The translations under genes were made by a program, and so were the position numbers. This document shows positions 63,349-64,000 of a stretch of DNA of 64,000 nt, piece by piece. Below the pieces are notes generated by a model. That model did no database searches and was not told where the DNA came from. It was given only the letters and a program-made list of their open reading frames with translations. Numbering within the stretch: position 1 is the first letter of the stretch; each line of letters starts with the position of its first letter. The DNA lies in contig NC_092195.1 in NCBI RefSeq assembly GCF_043641665.1, positions 18,496,774 to 18,560,773 on the forward strand. Reading direction: 5' to 3'. Source of the stretch: Enoplosus armatus. Its lineage: Eukaryota; Chordata; Actinopteri; Centrarchiformes; Enoplosidae.

Positions 63349-64000
63349 CTATGGAACAAGCAAGAACAGGGTCAATTTGAGGTGAGAAGAAGGTGTAAGA
63401 CTTTATCACTTTACCAACGTAACATGGGTAAGGGGGGGTATATCAAATGCGTATTTTTTTATTTCAATTTGAAGTAGAACTCTGCTCTTATGAGTCATAG
63501 CAGGTAATCTGTTAATTGCTTTATTGTGATGTTATAGAAGGATTAAAATAGGCTGTGGTCTCTAACGCTCCTTTCTACAAGAGGTAATGATAAGAAGCGG
63601 CTTCACAACGTAACCAAAACAATACCCCCGACATTCAGCCCAGGACACTTGCTGCAGACGGCCTCAACATCTGGGCCGTTTCTCCGCTGGTTGTTTGAAT
63701 ATTTAGGTTAATGACAGCCAAGTGAGTGGATGTCAACTTTACGAAGCCTCCGAGGAAGTAGAAAGGAATGGCAGAGTTCATATTCAAGACACTGTGTCTA
63801 ATTAAACTGGGAATGAACCCAAAAATAGGCCAACCCCTTTCTCTGTCCTGATAAACTGTTTTAAGTGATAACAGCCTTCCATACAAGGATTGTTAATACC
63901 AGTGGCACTGTGCTGGTCAATCGCATACAAGCAAGTTGAAAAATCTTGCTCCAAATGGAGAAGAAAACACCTTGTGGTGCCTTGGTGTTTGACAAGTCTT
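63349..64000 (-). other. gsk3a: gsk3 intron 1, partial
   Basis: No exon or RNA gene is seen up to the window edge. The first coding exon must lie further right. Confidence 0.65.

Overview
The window reads as nuclear DNA of a bony fish, probably a percomorph-like teleost. Genes are split into many short exons with GT-AG introns. Intergenic DNA carries dispersed repeats of a type I associate with spiny-rayed fishes, and there are many CA/GT, CT and TA microsatellites. I see no bacterial, viral or CRISPR signature.

Layout. (1) 857-27767, plus strand: the 3' part of a spectraplakin gene, macf1 (ACF7). I resolve 37 phase-consistent exons plus three frame-preserving cassette exons. They encode about 15 spectrin repeats, two EF-hands, a GAS2 microtubule-binding domain, and a basic Ser/Arg-rich tail with a GSR ladder and an SKIP (SxIP) motif for EB proteins. 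The 5' part of the gene lies upstream of the window. A probable 3'UTR runs to about 29.87 kb. (2) 29.9-33.9 kb: intergenic, with dispersed repeats. (3) 33905-43343, plus strand: a complete seven-exon BMP5/6/7/8-class TGF-beta ligand, best called bmp8 (461 aa). Its introns hold a TTAA-flanked inverted-repeat element and other repeats. (4) 44.3-47.9 kb, minus strand: a znf706-like gene encoding a 76-aa protein with one C2H2 finger. It lies tail to tail with bmp8. (5) 49326-49460, minus strand: a single orphan C-type-lectin-like exon, probably a gene relic. (6) 51.6-63.35 kb, minus strand: a glycogen synthase kinase 3 gene, alpha-like, with ten coding exons. The first coding exon lies beyond the right edge, and a long 3'UTR is likely.

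MACF1 next to a BMP8-type ligand matches the human arrangement (MACF1-BMP8A), which supports both calls. MACF1 crosslinks actin and microtubules. GSK3 is a known kinase for the GSR region of ACF7, so kinase and substrate lie within about 40 kb of each other here. I treat this as linkage worth checking, not as evidence of an operon-like unit.

The most interesting signals are small. They are a 9-nt micro-exon and an 18-nt micro-exon in macf1, two longer cassette exons (one with its acceptor inside a simple repeat), a NAGNAG acceptor, a poly-Q insertion before the EF-hands, an altered GSK3 exon structure, TTAA-flanked MITE-like elements, and the orphan lectin exon. I found no clearly undescribed multi-gene system.
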